From: Mytilus trossulus
Lineage: Eukaryota > Mollusca > Bivalvia > Mytilida > Mytilidae
Length of the DNA stretch: 64,000 nucleotides
Direction of reading: 5' to 3'
Assembly (NCBI RefSeq): GCF_036588685.1
Contig: NC_086379.1
Location: 19,453,862 to 19,517,861, forward strand
The notes beneath the pieces are model-generated. The model saw only the letters and a list, made by a program, of their open reading frames with translations. It ran no database searches and was not told the origin of the DNA. Position 1 is the stretch's first letter, and each line of letters starts with the position of its first letter. Shown piece after piece: positions 10,056-21,520 of the stretch. The position numbers and the translations under genes are program-made.

Positions 10056-11814
10056 CGTTTTAATTTTGTGTAATTTTCATTGTGGTGCTACATTGATCAC
10101 ATGATCGTAGATTTAGAGAAGATCCTACTTAAATTTGGTAATACAATTTGGTAAAGAAAGTTACCACCTACATTACATCTTCCACTTAGAAGTTTAAACA
10201 ATTCATTTGTTCTAATTACTGTGAACAATATAGACGCGATGTCGTCAGTCAAAAAATAATATGTGTTATGCACTATTATTATCAAAATCATAGTTGAAGA
10301 AAGATAACTCTAAATCATTTTACTCACAAAATTTGAGATTTTTATATGTGCTCACATTTGTCGTTTTCACTTACTTTAAACTGCTTTAATGTTTTATCAG
10401 TTGGGATTGTGATAAATGTGATAAAAGAAGTGTATATAATCACAATTAGCAGTTATAATAAGGGTATCTTCAATGTTATACATGCTTTTTGTAAAACTGT
10501 CATTTGTGTCATACATCATTATAAGATGTGTTAGTTTAGTGCACCATAAATTGTAACACCACAGATAAACAATATTGCTCAGGAAAAGTATTCATGGAAA
10601 TATTGCAAACTAAATCTATAGATCAATTTGAATTATTCAGCCATGTTTTAATTACCCACATTATAATAAGAAAACTATATCCAGTCTTGTCTACGGACAC
10701 ATGTAGGTGTATGACATGACAATGCTGATGCCAAGATACTACAGATCATTGCAGAAGCTACATAAAACATTAATGCAACATTAACCTATATGCCGATACC
10801 CCCTGTATTCTAGTAAATAATACATTACATGTGTACAGCAAGTGTGGAAGCTCTAAAAAGTCCACAAGTGAGTAAAGGAAGGGTACAAATACATGACGAA
10901 ATATGTCAGAGGGCATTTCGTTATTTGAAGGTGGTGAAGTGTTCCATGAAAAATAAGTTTTTTAAATTAATTAATTATAGACTCAAATAGATTCAGATGT
11001 GTATGTATAGAAATGTATTTGCGTTAAGGTTATACATTTGACTGAAACTGTTTCCAACTATTTGATAGAGAGAAAAAAGAAATAACTTATAGCAAAATTT
11101 TATGGTAAAAAATGAGTTTTTTTAATTTTGCCATATCATTGTCAGTTTGTTTTCAATTTTAAAGTTGAAATGATCGTCTGGAATCTTTTGTCTCTCTTAC
11201 AAAAGATAAAAGTATAAAAATCCAAGACCTCCCGTGTGGTTTCAATTAATGGGGAAAACGAATCAACAGATATATTTAGTTTTATTAGATGAAAAAGTAT
11301 CTAAAAGATAGGTACCGATACCAAAGTGTCATAAACTCAACTCAAAACGCCATGCAAAAAATGAAAAATACAAAACAATCATCTGAAGAAACTATCATAT
11401 AAAACTAAAGGCTGGACAATACGAATTGATATATAGTAGGGCAACATTATTCAAACATAATATTTAAACTTGCATGCTAGTCAATGTAGTGTATATTTAA
11501 AAAAAAACCGCTTACATTTCATCTGCACAAAAGTGTTAACCGACGACGAGACACATTGAGCCATCACAAAATTGTGTTCAATGTGTATTGGTGCATTTTT
11601 AAAAACTGAGGTACATCACACAACATTGTGTAATAATCTTAATCGCTATAAAAACGATCAAATATGTAACAATATAATAAATCGCATAATCAACCATCAT
11701 TTTTTTTATAAAACTATATTGTCATGTTTTACGGATATTTTTTTCAGAGTTTTTTTTTTTATTCATGTTGGCAAAATCTTACGGAATTATGGGTCAATAA
11801 TGCTGTGCAACTGC
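10056..11814. other. Long stretch without a supported gene
   Basis: Short open frames on both strands (60-80 codons) have no domains. A degenerate R1 piece lies at about 11310-11400 ('ccaaagtgtcataaactcaactc', 'aacgccatg'). Nothing else is recognised. Confidence 0.5.
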
Positions 11815-11900
11815 TAAATTCTTATGAGCATTTTCTTTTTTCGAGCGTCACTGATAAGTCTTTTGAATACCAAACGTGGGTCAAGAAATCTAAATTTTGA
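11815..11900 (+). repeat. Hammerhead relic, family A
   Basis: 'gagcgtcactgataagtctttt' keeps helix I but the core is CTGATAA, and the 3' half is scrambled. Not expected to cleave. Confidence 0.7.
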
Positions 11901-12229
11901 GCCAGGTAGCCATGCATAATGAGTTGAAACATTAAGGTCAATATTTCTTTTTACGAAAAAGTGTTATATATGTCCGATATTGAAAATGTTTTCCTTTCGT
12001 TAAATGTATTAGAGCATTAGATTTTGTCGTTTAATCAAAACAAATCGGCTTTGAATATTTTTGAGAGTTCTGTATTTTATGTTATTTACTTTTTCAAAAG
12101 AACACAAAGATAAAATATTTTTAAAGCATGGGAATATGCTAAGGAGGAACGTTTATTGTTATTAAACGTTTGCAAATAAATAAGCTTGTGTAGTTAAGAT
12201 ATAACTGGAACATTCAGAAAATAAAATAA

Positions 12230-12355
12230 ACAAAATACTGAATTCCGAGGAAAATTCAATTGGAAAGTTCCAAATCACATGGCCAAATCAAATGACAAAA
12301 CACATCAAACGAATGGACGACAACTGTCATATTACTGACTTGGTGCAGGCATGCG
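12230..12355 (-). repeat. Dispersed repeat X
   Basis: Reverse orientation of the family: 'ctgaattccgaggaaaattca', 'ggaaagt', 'caaatgacaaaacacatcaaacg' and 'gacttggtgcaggc'. Confidence 0.65.
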
Positions 12356-12747
12356 AATGGAATTTTTATAAACGCAAAGAGGTATTTTCTGAAAAAAACA
12401 AAATCCATTTCATCAAAAATATATTTCGGCCTATATCACGCCTCTTATATTAGTATTATGATCAACAACACGAACGGCTGGTTTTGTAAAAATACTGACA
12501 AGATTGATGAATAGTTTTAATAAACATATGTTTCGTTTTTAATGCAACAACAATGGAATTTTTATAAACGCAAAGAGGTATTTTCTGAAGAAAACAAAAT
12601 CCATTTCATCAAATATATTTCGGCCTATATCACTCCTCTTATATTAATATTATGATCAACAACACGAACGGCTGGTTTTGTAAAAATACTGACAAGATTG
12701 ATGAATAGTTTTAATAAACATATGTTTCGTTTTTAATGCAACAACAA
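12356..12747. repeat. Recent tandem duplication, 196-bp unit
   Basis: 12356-12551 and 12552-12747 are almost identical, differing by a few substitutions and a small indel. The short divergence suggests a young event. There is no coding content. Confidence 0.93.
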
Positions 12748-13844
12748 CATTAATCATTTGAAACGGAAGAATCCGTAGGTTATCTAATATTAACATCGTA
12801 ATTTCAAAAATAGGAAAGAAAACAGAACTGTAGCAATGTAGGACGAACATATTGGATATGAGAGGTTAATTACATGTAATACATTTCTACATTTAAATGC
12901 CAATGCTACTTTCGCTTGAAATATAAAAAGAGTTGTCATCCTTTCAGCATCTTTTAGACAAGAGTCTCTTCTATCCGAATTTATAAAAGCGTCTAAGAAA
13001 GGCAACTCACGAATTTTATTTTAGATTTTTGAAGTCCAATGATGTGATAATGAAATATTTATGATCTGCTTTGACTGAATGTTTATCTCCAAATTCTGTA
13101 TGCAAGATATTGGCAGTTAAAATAAAAATAAGAAATAAAAACGTTATTGAATTGTCATGGGTTTGAAATTAAAATGTTCAAGATTATGCTTTAAAGTAAA
13201 GCTTGAAACTTTCCAATTTGCATATATGGAGGGCTAAACTTCGAAAAATTTGACTGCTTCTTATGAAAATGGAATGAATTTGTTCAAAAAGCAAGAAAGA
13301 CGTTAAATGGTTGACCAACTTGGTCGGTTTCTTAGTGATCATTTAAGTTTAATTACTTAAAGGTTCGTGCATTTGACCTTCAAGAGATGTTTAAACGGTT
13401 CCTTTTATTAATGTGCAGAGAGCATCACTCTATTTACACGAGGCATCATATTTAACTTCCCTATTTAAAACAGCAAACAGCAAACACCAAACTTCTACAT
13501 CCCGCACAATCAAACGGACGAGTGACATCGGCAAGGGTTTAAAAACGATCAGTTTACCTATTCCCAATCGCTTTGGGGGGAAGGGGGGGCGGGTAACCGA
13601 AGAATATGATCATTTATATCGACGTAACGGATAATACGTTATTGTACTGAAACAACCGGTCGTTAATAAAGTTGGATGTTAATTATTTTACAATGTTCAT
13701 AAGATCGCTCGCCTCCCAACTATGTATTACATATAATTCTTTGTTTTAAAGCAAATAAGGAGTAAACTTTAACTACAATGATATTTCAATATGGGTTGTT
13801 TAAGTCAAATTAACCAATCAGTTTTATAAGAAGAAGGACTAAAT
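12748..13844. other. No feature recognised
   Basis: It contains a few 60-75-codon open frames on either strand, none with protein features, and a poly-G stretch near 13575. Confidence 0.5.
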
Positions 13845-14080
13845 AAAAGCAACAGTAGCATACATGTATTCAAAGGTCATAAATCGATTGAAAGAAAACA
13901 AATCCGTGTTTTAAACTAAAATCGAGGGAAAAATAAAATCACAAAAATACTGAACTTAGAGGAAAATCAATTCGGAAAGTCCATAATCATATGGCAAAAT
14001 CAAATAACAAAACGCATTGAAAAATAATGGACAAGAACTGCCATTTTTCTGTCTTGGTACAGGACCTTCATCTAATATTT
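13845..14080 (-). repeat. Dispersed repeats W then X
   Basis: 13845-13925 resembles repeat W ('gcaacagtagcatac', 'tcataaatcgatt', 'aaaatcgaggga'). 13926-14080 is repeat X reversed ('actgaacttagaggaaaatca', 'ggcaaaatcaaa', 'cttggtacagga'). Confidence 0.6.
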
Positions 14081-14099
14081 CATTGGAAATCGTAATTTG

Positions 14100-14770
14100 A
14101 ATCTAGCCATTATGAAATTGCGATCAGCCCAGTAGCTATTACTTTGGTACTGTCATAAAAATACGGATTTTGTTTTGTGTTATTAAAATTTGCTGTTACA
14201 AAATGTTATAACATGTTATAAATTAAGGAATGTATCTCCTTCATGCAAATTTCAGATTCCTTTCATTGATTTGGCTATACTTTTTGGACCTTTTGGATTA
14301 TAGCTCTTCATCTTTTATATAAGCTTTGGATTTTAAATTTTTTGGCCACGAGCATCACTGAAGAGACATGTATTGTCAAAATGCGCATCTGGTGCAGGAA
14401 AATTGATACCGTTACATGTAATGTTATTACTACCACTGGGCCGATGCCTCTGCTGATGGACTGTTAGTCCCCGAAGGTATCACCAGCCCAGTAGCCATTA
14501 CTTCGGTGCTGGCATGAAAATACGGATTTTGTTTTGTGTTATTAAAATTTGCTGTTACGAAATGTTATAAATTGTTATAAATTAAGGAATGTATCTCCCT
14601 TATGCAACGCTCTGATTTGGCAATACTTTTTGGACCGTTTGGATTATAGCTCTTCATCTTTTATATAAGCTTTGGATGTTAAATATTTTGACCACGAGCA
14701 TCACTGAAGAGACATTTATTGTCGAAATGCGCATCTAGTGCAGGAAAATTGGTACCGTTAATGTTATATA
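14100..14770 (+). repeat. Tandem hammerhead element, family B (two ribozymes)
   Basis: Two monomers of 346 bp each end in a ribozyme, at 14352-14395 and 14698-14741. The body repeats 'cagcccagtagc.attactt', 'catgaaaatacggattttg', 'gaatgtatctccc' and 'ggattatagctcttcatc'. The first ribozyme has AAA instead of GAA after helix II, so it is probably dead. The block CCACTGGGCCGATGCC is shared with family A, showing a common ancestor. Confidence 0.88.
14698..14741 (+). ncRNA. Hammerhead ribozyme, family B, core intact
   Basis: Helix I is GCATCA (14698-14703) and the core is CTGAAGA (14704-14710). Helix II is GACA/TGTC around TTTAT, followed by GAA (14724-14726). Helix III is the palindrome ATGCGCAT (14727-14734), C17 is at 14735, and the return strand is TAGTGC (14736-14741). 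One helix I pair is lost (C opposite A). The core is complete, so weak activity is possible. Confidence 0.8.
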
Positions 14771-14964
14771 TTTCGCAGTTTAATATCACGTTTAATATTA
14801 TTGAACTAGTACATATTTTTGTTTAGGGTTCAGCTGAAGGTGGCATCCGGGTGCGGGATATTCTTGCTGTAGTAAAGACCAATCCTTCGACTGTGTTTTA
14901 TTTGACACATTCCCATCTCAATTTTCAATTTTAATTACAGTTGCCAACCTTCTTCGTCCTTATT

Positions 14965-15993
14965 AGAGCTTTCTTACAAATTGACGAAAGGTACGTATAC
15001 TTGACGAATCATACGTAAGACTCGTTTTAGGGATCCTTTATTTTGGCATATTTAAATAATAGTCCTGGAACTTCGAACCATTAACCTACATGCAACGACA
15101 CTTATCAAATTCGATTTTTCTTGAGATATAACATGTATAAGAAACAATACATTTCTTGATTCAATATTTACAATATATGCCATTTGCTGGTTTAATTTCC
15201 CAAAAAACCCAAGTGTTTTTGTTTTTTCTTAAGGTGTAGGGGAACAAGCAATTCACTTCAAGAGGGTTATGCTTTTTTCCTTTAAAAATGTTTTGATTCC
15301 CAATTCGACAAAATAATGTTGTGGTCAAGCAGATTACAAACAAAAATATTCTGAATCCAAATTTCCCTTCACCTTATAGTGTTAAAATTTAAATTTTTTT
15401 TTATTGATAACGTCGATAAACTAAGAAAAGAAAAAAAAACATAACATAACCCCCTAGTTTCACATGTGCACGTGTCGCCCGCAATCACAAGAGGTAAATT
15501 ACCTTTAAAAAATAAATAGAACAAACTTGATCACAAAATCTGTTTTTTAGATTTATTTCACATTACTTTTTCAAAATATTGTATCGTCATTGTTTTGCAA
15601 ATCTCGATATTCCACGTTGACAATTTACTGATAGTGTACCCTAAAAAATTATACTAAATGTGAATCTTGTCGTTAAATTTAGACTAACATAATGCCATTT
15701 GAATTTTAATCGTGAAAGTCGTACTCAAACAATTCCCGCGGAAATGTGTGTATTCATGGTTCTCGTAAGTAACGTATCGGACGTAAGTGTATTTGACACT
15801 ATTTTTCTTTTTTTTTTTATATTAAAAGCGTGTATTATTTGCGATATGCTATTATTTTGAAAGATAAATTTGATTTAAAAAAGAATGCTGTTTTACCGGA
15901 TAAAACAAAGACTCTTACTTATTATTTTGGCAAATGAAAAACGTGCTCACTTTACGTTCGTTCGTCCCTTTCGTCAATTTGTAAGAAAGCTCT
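14965..15993. mobile_element. Non-autonomous DNA transposon with 27-bp terminal inverted repeats
   Basis: 14965-14991 and 15967-15993 are perfect 27-bp reverse complements (outer end AGAGCTTTCTTAC). Each is flanked by TTA/TA-type bases. The 1,029-bp interior has no transposase frame; a 95-codon open frame at its right end (15885-16172) runs through the repeat and is not a gene. The superfamily is undetermined. Confidence 0.8.
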
Positions 15994-16300
15994 TATACGA
16001 TCTTAGAAGACATGTTACGCTACACTCAATTTCTGGTGATTTATATAAAAGATGCGGTACGATTGTGAATGAAACAACCATTTACCAGGGACCACATAAC
16101 GTACGCGTAGATGTAAATACATGTAACTACAATCGATCACCGTATGACTTGCAACCTTTAACAAAAATCTAATCAGTGTGGCTTGGTCACGCAATATTTT
16201 AACTTTCAAAATTAAGTGTTGCCGAACCTTTATTAATACAAAGGATTTATTCACACATTTTGGAATTGAATTGTATTTAATTGCTTGCAAGTTCCGATAC

Positions 16301-16441
16301 CAGGCCTTGAAGTCATAAAACTTTCGAGTCAGTTTTGTGTACTCATACTCTTAATTCAACCAATCAAATTGCTGGATTCCTTGTTTCGGGCATGATATTT
16401 GTACTCCGAGCACTGAGCAAAGTTTTATGCCTTCAAGGCCA
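16301..16441. mobile_element. Small inverted-repeat transposon (MITE)
   Basis: The ends GGCCTTGAAGTCATAAAACTT and its complement (one mismatch) define a ~140-bp element. A second, older copy is at 28164-28302 with the same interior ('cgagtcag', 'aaccaatc', 'gagcactgagcaaag'). Confidence 0.8.
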
Positions 16442-17089
16442 GACCTGTTTCCAACAGCAGGTTATTGAAATTAATTGAATGCTAAACTCACATGCTAAAA
16501 TATTTTTACGTTGTCTTTAGCGCTTCTTCCTCATAAAACACAATATACAGTTTCCAATGTATAACAATTATTTACAGAAATAACAGAATAAAGTGTTTTG
16601 GAAATAAAAAATGCGTTTACAAGTGCTGTTCTTCTGTCCGTACGTTGACATTATTTGAGGGGTAGCACATATATAGCAATGTTATTTTTAGATCGGAAGG
16701 ATTTGATAATACGTAGAAATTTGAAGAAACATAATCTTAACAGAGAAAAAAGCAAGAATGACCGATGCTCCAAACACCTCTTGTTTCACTTCTAACCGAA
16801 AAAATTGACAGGACAAAGAAGAATGAAAGCTTAAAATTTACTTTAAGCCAAGATAACAAATTCATCTTGATTAAGACGTCAAACCTAAAAGATTTCACCT
16901 AGAAATGCATTCTGTTCTGTGTTAAAAAACAAATTGAGTGTTTGTGGGTATATAATTATCCGAAATATACATCTAAATACTCATATGGTTATGCGTATGA
17001 TTGTACCATATCAGGTTACACATGTTATGACCATTAGCGTATGGTAAATCTAAATATGTACTCATTTGTTCAGAGCATTATTACCAGAA
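16442..17089. other. No feature recognised
   Basis: AT-rich, no coding signal. Confidence 0.5.
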
Positions 17090-17727
17090 ACTTGGTTCAT
17101 ATAACTTTAATACATATATAAGTAAGCAAGAGTACTTTGTAATATTTTATAAATCAGTTCAAAGTGGTCCTGCTTATAGGTTAACCTAACTGTGAAGCAG
17201 AAGAAAGGAGAACATTACATGACAAATCAAGGTCGAATATTTTATCATTAGAACACTCCCTTGGAACTTGAAGTGTTGCTCATGATACTTCTTTTTATTT
17301 AAACCACATATTATAAATGCAAAGTGAGAAAACATTTCTTACGCTTTACTTAACATTTTCTAATTACACATATAACTGTTGTTTTTTTTTGTTTATGATG
17401 CAAAGTATAACCTTAAAGTAATGCCAAACAAAAAATGAAATCATTTTTTTTCTATGCCATTTAAAGAATTGAAAAGAAAAATACTGTTTTACATAACTAG
17501 CGTAGATTTTTTTTTTTACCAATTTTGATATTAAAGCACCACTTTTGACGTATGAATTGTAATTTGAAAACATATTAACAACTCCCATAAACCGGGTCAA
17601 AATATACTTTAAATTAAACTGATTTACATAGTTAAAGATTTTGTTTATGCTTGAGCTTTGATTTCTGGCTTGTACCTTGCATTTAATCGTATATGAAGCG
17701 ATCAGCAAAAGGTAAAATATACAAATA
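17090..17727. repeat. Old duplicated segment, copy 1
   Basis: Collinear with 22835-23461 throughout: 'aaatcagtt.aaagt.gtcctg', 'caaatcaaggtcgaa', 'atgcaaagtgagaaaacattt', 'tttatgatgca', 'tctggctt' and 'tcgtatatgaa'. It continues in spirit at 19268-19455 versus 23565-23745, with later insertions between. The 139-codon - strand frame here is a by-product. Confidence 0.75.
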
Positions 17728-18175
17728 AAGGCAACAGTAGTATACCGCTGTTCAAAACTCATAAATCCATGGACAAAAAACAAAAACGGGAAAACGAACT
17801 AAAACCGAGGGAAACGCATTAAGTATAAGAGGAGAACAACGACACAACACTAAAATGTAACACACAAAAAAAGGACCAAGCATCAGACAAAATCCCACGA
17901 GAATAACACATATAACATCAAAACCAAATACATGAATTTGGGATAGACAAGTACCGTGACACGTCTTATCGCAATATGAATTTACATTAAAAAATAAGAG
18001 AAAACAAACGAAGCAACGTTAAAATGTAACACACACAGAAACGAACAATAATGTAACAATGGCCATCTTCCTGACTTGGTACAGGACATTTTTAATGAAG
18101 AAAAAAATGGTGGGTTGAACCTGGTGTTGTGGCATGCCAAACCTCGCACTTTAATGGCAATGTTAAATATAAAAT
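17720..18175 (-). repeat. Dispersed repeats W and X
   Basis: W: 'aaaggcaacagtagtataccgc', 'tcataaatccatgga' and 'gaatttgggatagacaagtaccg'. From about 18000, X in degenerate reverse orientation. W fragments recur at 26040-26150 and 18956-19160. Confidence 0.65.
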
Positions 18176-18249
18176 TGAAATGACAACAAGGACTACAATA
18201 CAAATAAATAGGAGAACATATTAGACAAAGAAACACATGATTAATAGAT

Positions 18250-18440
18250 AACAAAAAGCATCAGGTTTGATATTCAATACGCCAAAAACGCGCCTCATCC
18301 ACACAAGACTAGACGACACAAGACGCCCAGATATAAAAGATCGAAAGTGAAAAAAAGTACAAAGTTGTACAGCATTGAAGATCAAAATTGAAAAAGGTTG
18401 TGTCAAATACGGCTATGTTTTAATGCTAGGGATAAGAACA
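18250..18440 (-). repeat. Hammerhead element, decayed copy
   Basis: Core region 18279-18325 (- strand) keeps only fragments of helix I and helix III. The flanking 'acaaagttgtacagcattgaagatc' and 'gtcaaatacggct' are family-A body. Confidence 0.65.
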
Positions 18441-18955
18441 TCCTTATTATTTGGAACAATTAAAGCTATTGCAAACAGTTAATTCAATCAAATGAATATA
18501 AAACAGATATACATAATGAAACTGAAGTATTAACTAATTACAGAAAACTTAACCCGAATACATAATACTAAGACAGAATACACACCCGATTCAGTCCAGG
18601 CCTCAACGCAATAAATTAAAAATGACGTCACATACGATGGCGAAAAGGCACAACAAATAAGTCACATTTGAATTAAGAAATTTCTGAAAAAAAGCTAAAA
18701 ATTACGTCACAGATAAAAAACTATAAATCAAAAGTGTAATGGAATTAGGATAGATTTAAGATTATATTAGAACTAAATACTGATATCACATTTTAACACA
18801 ATGCATATTGCAATACTTATTTATAGCAATTAACTATAATATGTATATATGTTCAGTTTGCTATGAATCCAACTTAAAACGTAAATTATCGTACAGATTA
18901 CGTTAAACAAAATTAAATTTGATAGATGAAGCGGTGATTAATTTTTCTTTCCATA
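18441..18955. other. No gene; probable repeat-derived sequence
   Basis: 'tcagtccaggcctcaacgcaata' and 'gtcacatttgaatta' suggest part of repeat W, but I see no coding content. Confidence 0.4.
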
Positions 18956-19160
18956 ACACATAAATATAATAGAAAAGACGTCAAAACATTCGACAAAATC
19001 CGATGAGAATTACAAATATAACATTAAACATTTAAACTAAGTACATGAATTTGGGATAGACAAGTACCGTACCACGTCTTATAGTAATGCGAATTCACAT
19101 TCAGCAAAACAGTCACAATCGGGAATAAGTCACATTTGGTAATTAAAAGATTAGACGACA
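18956..19160 (-). repeat. Dispersed repeat W
   Basis: 'catgaatttgggatagacaag', 'taccgt.ccacgtcttat' and 'aagtcacatttgg' match 17870-18000. Confidence 0.65.
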
Positions 19161-19267
19161 TAGTGACAAACCACAATCATTTCAAAAAAACTGTTAGCGG
19201 AATGTACAAAGGATATTCGTTTAGCTGAATTATGTCTAATGAATTCCTGAGGATAAAACTATTAACA

Positions 19268-19455
19268 GAAGGTTGTTATTACTTTGCATTATCGTTTTAT
19301 CGACTTTATTTTTAAAGCATATCAATCAACTTCAAGGAAGGCAATAACTGTAATATTTTTCTAGGTAATATGTTCCGATCACACAAAACAAGTTCACCCA
19401 TTGATAAAAGCGATGATGATTGTGTTTTAAGTAACCGTTTACCCAAAGTTTTCCA
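19268..19455. repeat. Old duplicated segment, continuation of copy 1
   Basis: Aligned to 23565-23745: 'ggttgttattactttg', 'ttatcg.ttatcgac', 'caaggatggcaataact', 'atatgttccga' and 'acccaaagttttt'. Confidence 0.7.
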
Positions 19456-19559
19456 AAAGATAAGAATACAAACATTTACCATATAAAAATAATACAATAA
19501 CAGAATGTATAATATCCGAGTTTGTGAAGTTGATCGGAATATCTATCAACCTGGTTTCA

Positions 19560-20050
19560 TTATGTTCTTGAACATCTTGGCCTTTTTAACTTGTTTGGAT
19601 TCGAGCGTATCTGATATGCCTGTTGTAGACGAAACGCGCGTCTGGCGTATACTAAATTTATTCCTGGTATCTATGATGAGTTTTTTTTACAACCACTGTG
19701 TCGATGCCACTGCTGGCGGAGATTTATTTCCCCGAGGGTATCCCAAGCCCAGTAGTCAGTACTTTTTGTGCTGACATGAATTGTCATTGATATTATTATA
19801 TTCATAAATTTACTGTTTACAAATTTTTTTTTTTGAAATACTAAGGCTTTTCTACCTCAGGCATATATTACCTTAGCTGTATTTGACAAAACTTTTAGGA
19901 ATTTTGGTCCTCAATGCTCTTCAACTTCGTACTTTATTTGACCTTTTTAACTTTTGTGGATTCGAGCGTCACTGATGAGTCTTTTGTAGACGAAACGCGC
20001 GTCTGGCGTATACTAAATTTAGTCCTGGTATCTATGATGAGTTTATTTCT
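19560..20050 (+). repeat. Tandem hammerhead element, family A (two ribozymes)
   Basis: A decayed ribozyme (19605-19648, core CTGATAT) and an intact one (19966-20009) lie 361 bp apart in direct orientation. Between them is one complete monomer: the CCACTGTGTCGATGCCACTG block, 'ccccgagggtatccc', 'cagtagtcagtac', 'tgacatgaattgtcattga', 'attaccttagctgtatttgaca', 'ggtcctcaatgctcttcaac' and 'cctttttaac'. The tail 'tcctggtatctatgatgagttt' follows each ribozyme. Confidence 0.9.
19966..20009 (+). ncRNA. Hammerhead ribozyme, family A, intact
   Basis: Helix I is GCGTCA (19966-19971) and the core is CTGATGA (19972-19978). Helix II is GTC/GAC around TTTTGTA (19979-19991), followed by GAA (19992-19994). 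Helix III is the palindrome ACGCGCGT (19995-20002), C17 is at 20003, and the return strand is TGGCGT (20004-20009). Predicted cleavage follows 20003. Further out, GGATT upstream can pair with AGTCC downstream across an internal loop, which would extend helix I as in natural type I ribozymes. Confidence 0.88.
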
Positions 20051-20169
20051 GAGTAACTATTATAGAAAAAGGCGAGACTATAACTTTAAAGCAAAAACAA
20101 ATATAGTATACTTTTCCAATTATTTATTTTGTTCTTTAAACATCTATAAATGGAATGAAATAGAAGTTC

Positions 20170-20400
20170 TGGTTCGACGTCAACATTGCTTGGATGTGTT
20201 CTTCATGCTAATTTGATGTTGTTAGTTATGTTTATTATACGGATTGTCGATCCTTAAATATAAAACTGTAGTTTGTTTTAATGGTTGACATTATATACGA
20301 TATGTCCTTTGTTTGGGTACGAACATTCGATATATTATTCCTTTTCTTTGTCGGAAAAAGATGTCACTTGCTGTATAACATGTATGAAATATATAAGCAC
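20170..20400. repeat. Duplicated segment, partner at 25725-25990
   Basis: 'ggttcgacgtcaacattgctt', 'gatgttgttagt', 'ggattgtcgatcct' and 'gtacgaacattcg' recur in order at the partner locus. Diverged. Confidence 0.65.
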
Positions 20401-20449
20401 GCATAGTTTACAGAACAATGTTAATTCAGTTAAGGTATAAGTTTAAAAA

Positions 20450-20905
20450 GAATCAATGCTTTTCAACTTTGTACTTTATTTGTCCTTTCAAATGTTGTTT
20501 ATTCGAGCATCACTGATAAGTCTTTTGTGAACGCGCGTTTCAATTCTGGTTTCTATGAGGAATAACTGGGTCGATGTCACTGCTGGTGGAGTTTTTCGTT
20601 CCTGAGGGTATCATAAGCTCAGGAGTCAGCACTTCTATGTTGACATGAACTGTCATTCATATGGTCACAATTATACATGTAAAACAACTGTTACGAAACT
20701 TAGAATACTTGAAATACTAAGGTTTTTCTACCTCAGAAATAGATTACCTTAGCTGTATTTGGCAAAACGTTTTGGAATTTGGTCCTCAATGCTCTTCAAC
20801 TTTTTTCTTTATTTGGCCTTTTAACTTTTTTCATTCAAGCATCACTGCCGAGTCTTTTGAAGATAAAATTCGCGTCTGGCACAAATACAAAAGTTCATTC
20901 CAGGT
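20450..20905 (+). repeat. Tandem hammerhead element, decayed
   Basis: Relic ribozymes at 20507-20545 (CTGATAA, large deletion in the 3' half) and 20839-20882 (CTGCCGA) lie 332 bp apart with a family-A body between. Neither should cleave. Confidence 0.8.
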
Positions 20906-21254
20906 AATGATAAGTAGTTTATTCGATACAGGAATGTCAGACAAAAGAGTAGGCTAATGCCGCCATAAGGCAGTACTCGCACTAGCAAAAAGGAAAGAGA
21001 TTAAAGTAAGTTGTAATGACTTGTTTAATTATCCACTGTAAATAAATATGTTTAAACTAAACTGAACAACAATTCTGAGATATACGTGACTGACCCGGCA
21101 AATCCGATCGTTATCAAAATTCGAAGTTTCCAGTAGACAACGTGCATACGATCGTTCGTTGAATTTCTTTTCTTTGAAGGCACATGAAGGGAGACTGCAA
21201 TGAAAGCTCGATGTGGTATTAAAAACAAATCGAAACTTTGAATAAACCAATGTT
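20906..21254. other. No feature recognised
   Basis: No coding or repeat signature that I can name. Confidence 0.45.
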
Positions 21255-21520
21255 TGCGAAAAAAGTAAAATTACAAAAACACTGAACTTTGAGGAAAGTT
21301 CAAAACGGAAAGGGACTAATCAAATGGCAAAATCAAGAGCTAAACACATCAAACGAATGGAAAACAACTGTCATATTCCTGACTTGGGCATTTTCTCATG
21401 TAGACAATGGTGGATGGAACCTGGTTTTATGGCTAGTTAAGCCTCTCACTTGTATTACAGTCGCATCAAGTTCCATTATATAAACAACGATGCGTGAACA
21501 AAACAAACAGAAATAATAGG
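21255..21520 (-). repeat. Dispersed repeat X
   Basis: 'acactgaactttgaggaaa', 'aaacacatcaaacgaatgga', 'acaactgtcatattcctgactt', 'gtggatggaacctggtttta' and 'acaacgatgcgtgaac'. One of the fuller copies. Confidence 0.75.

Noticed and set aside
15885-16172. 95-codon open frame on the + strand
   Set aside because: Crosses the right inverted end of the 14965-15993 element; no protein features.
17364-17783. 139-codon open frame on the - strand
   Set aside because: Overlaps an old duplicated segment and the start of repeat W; the second copy of the segment does not keep the frame.
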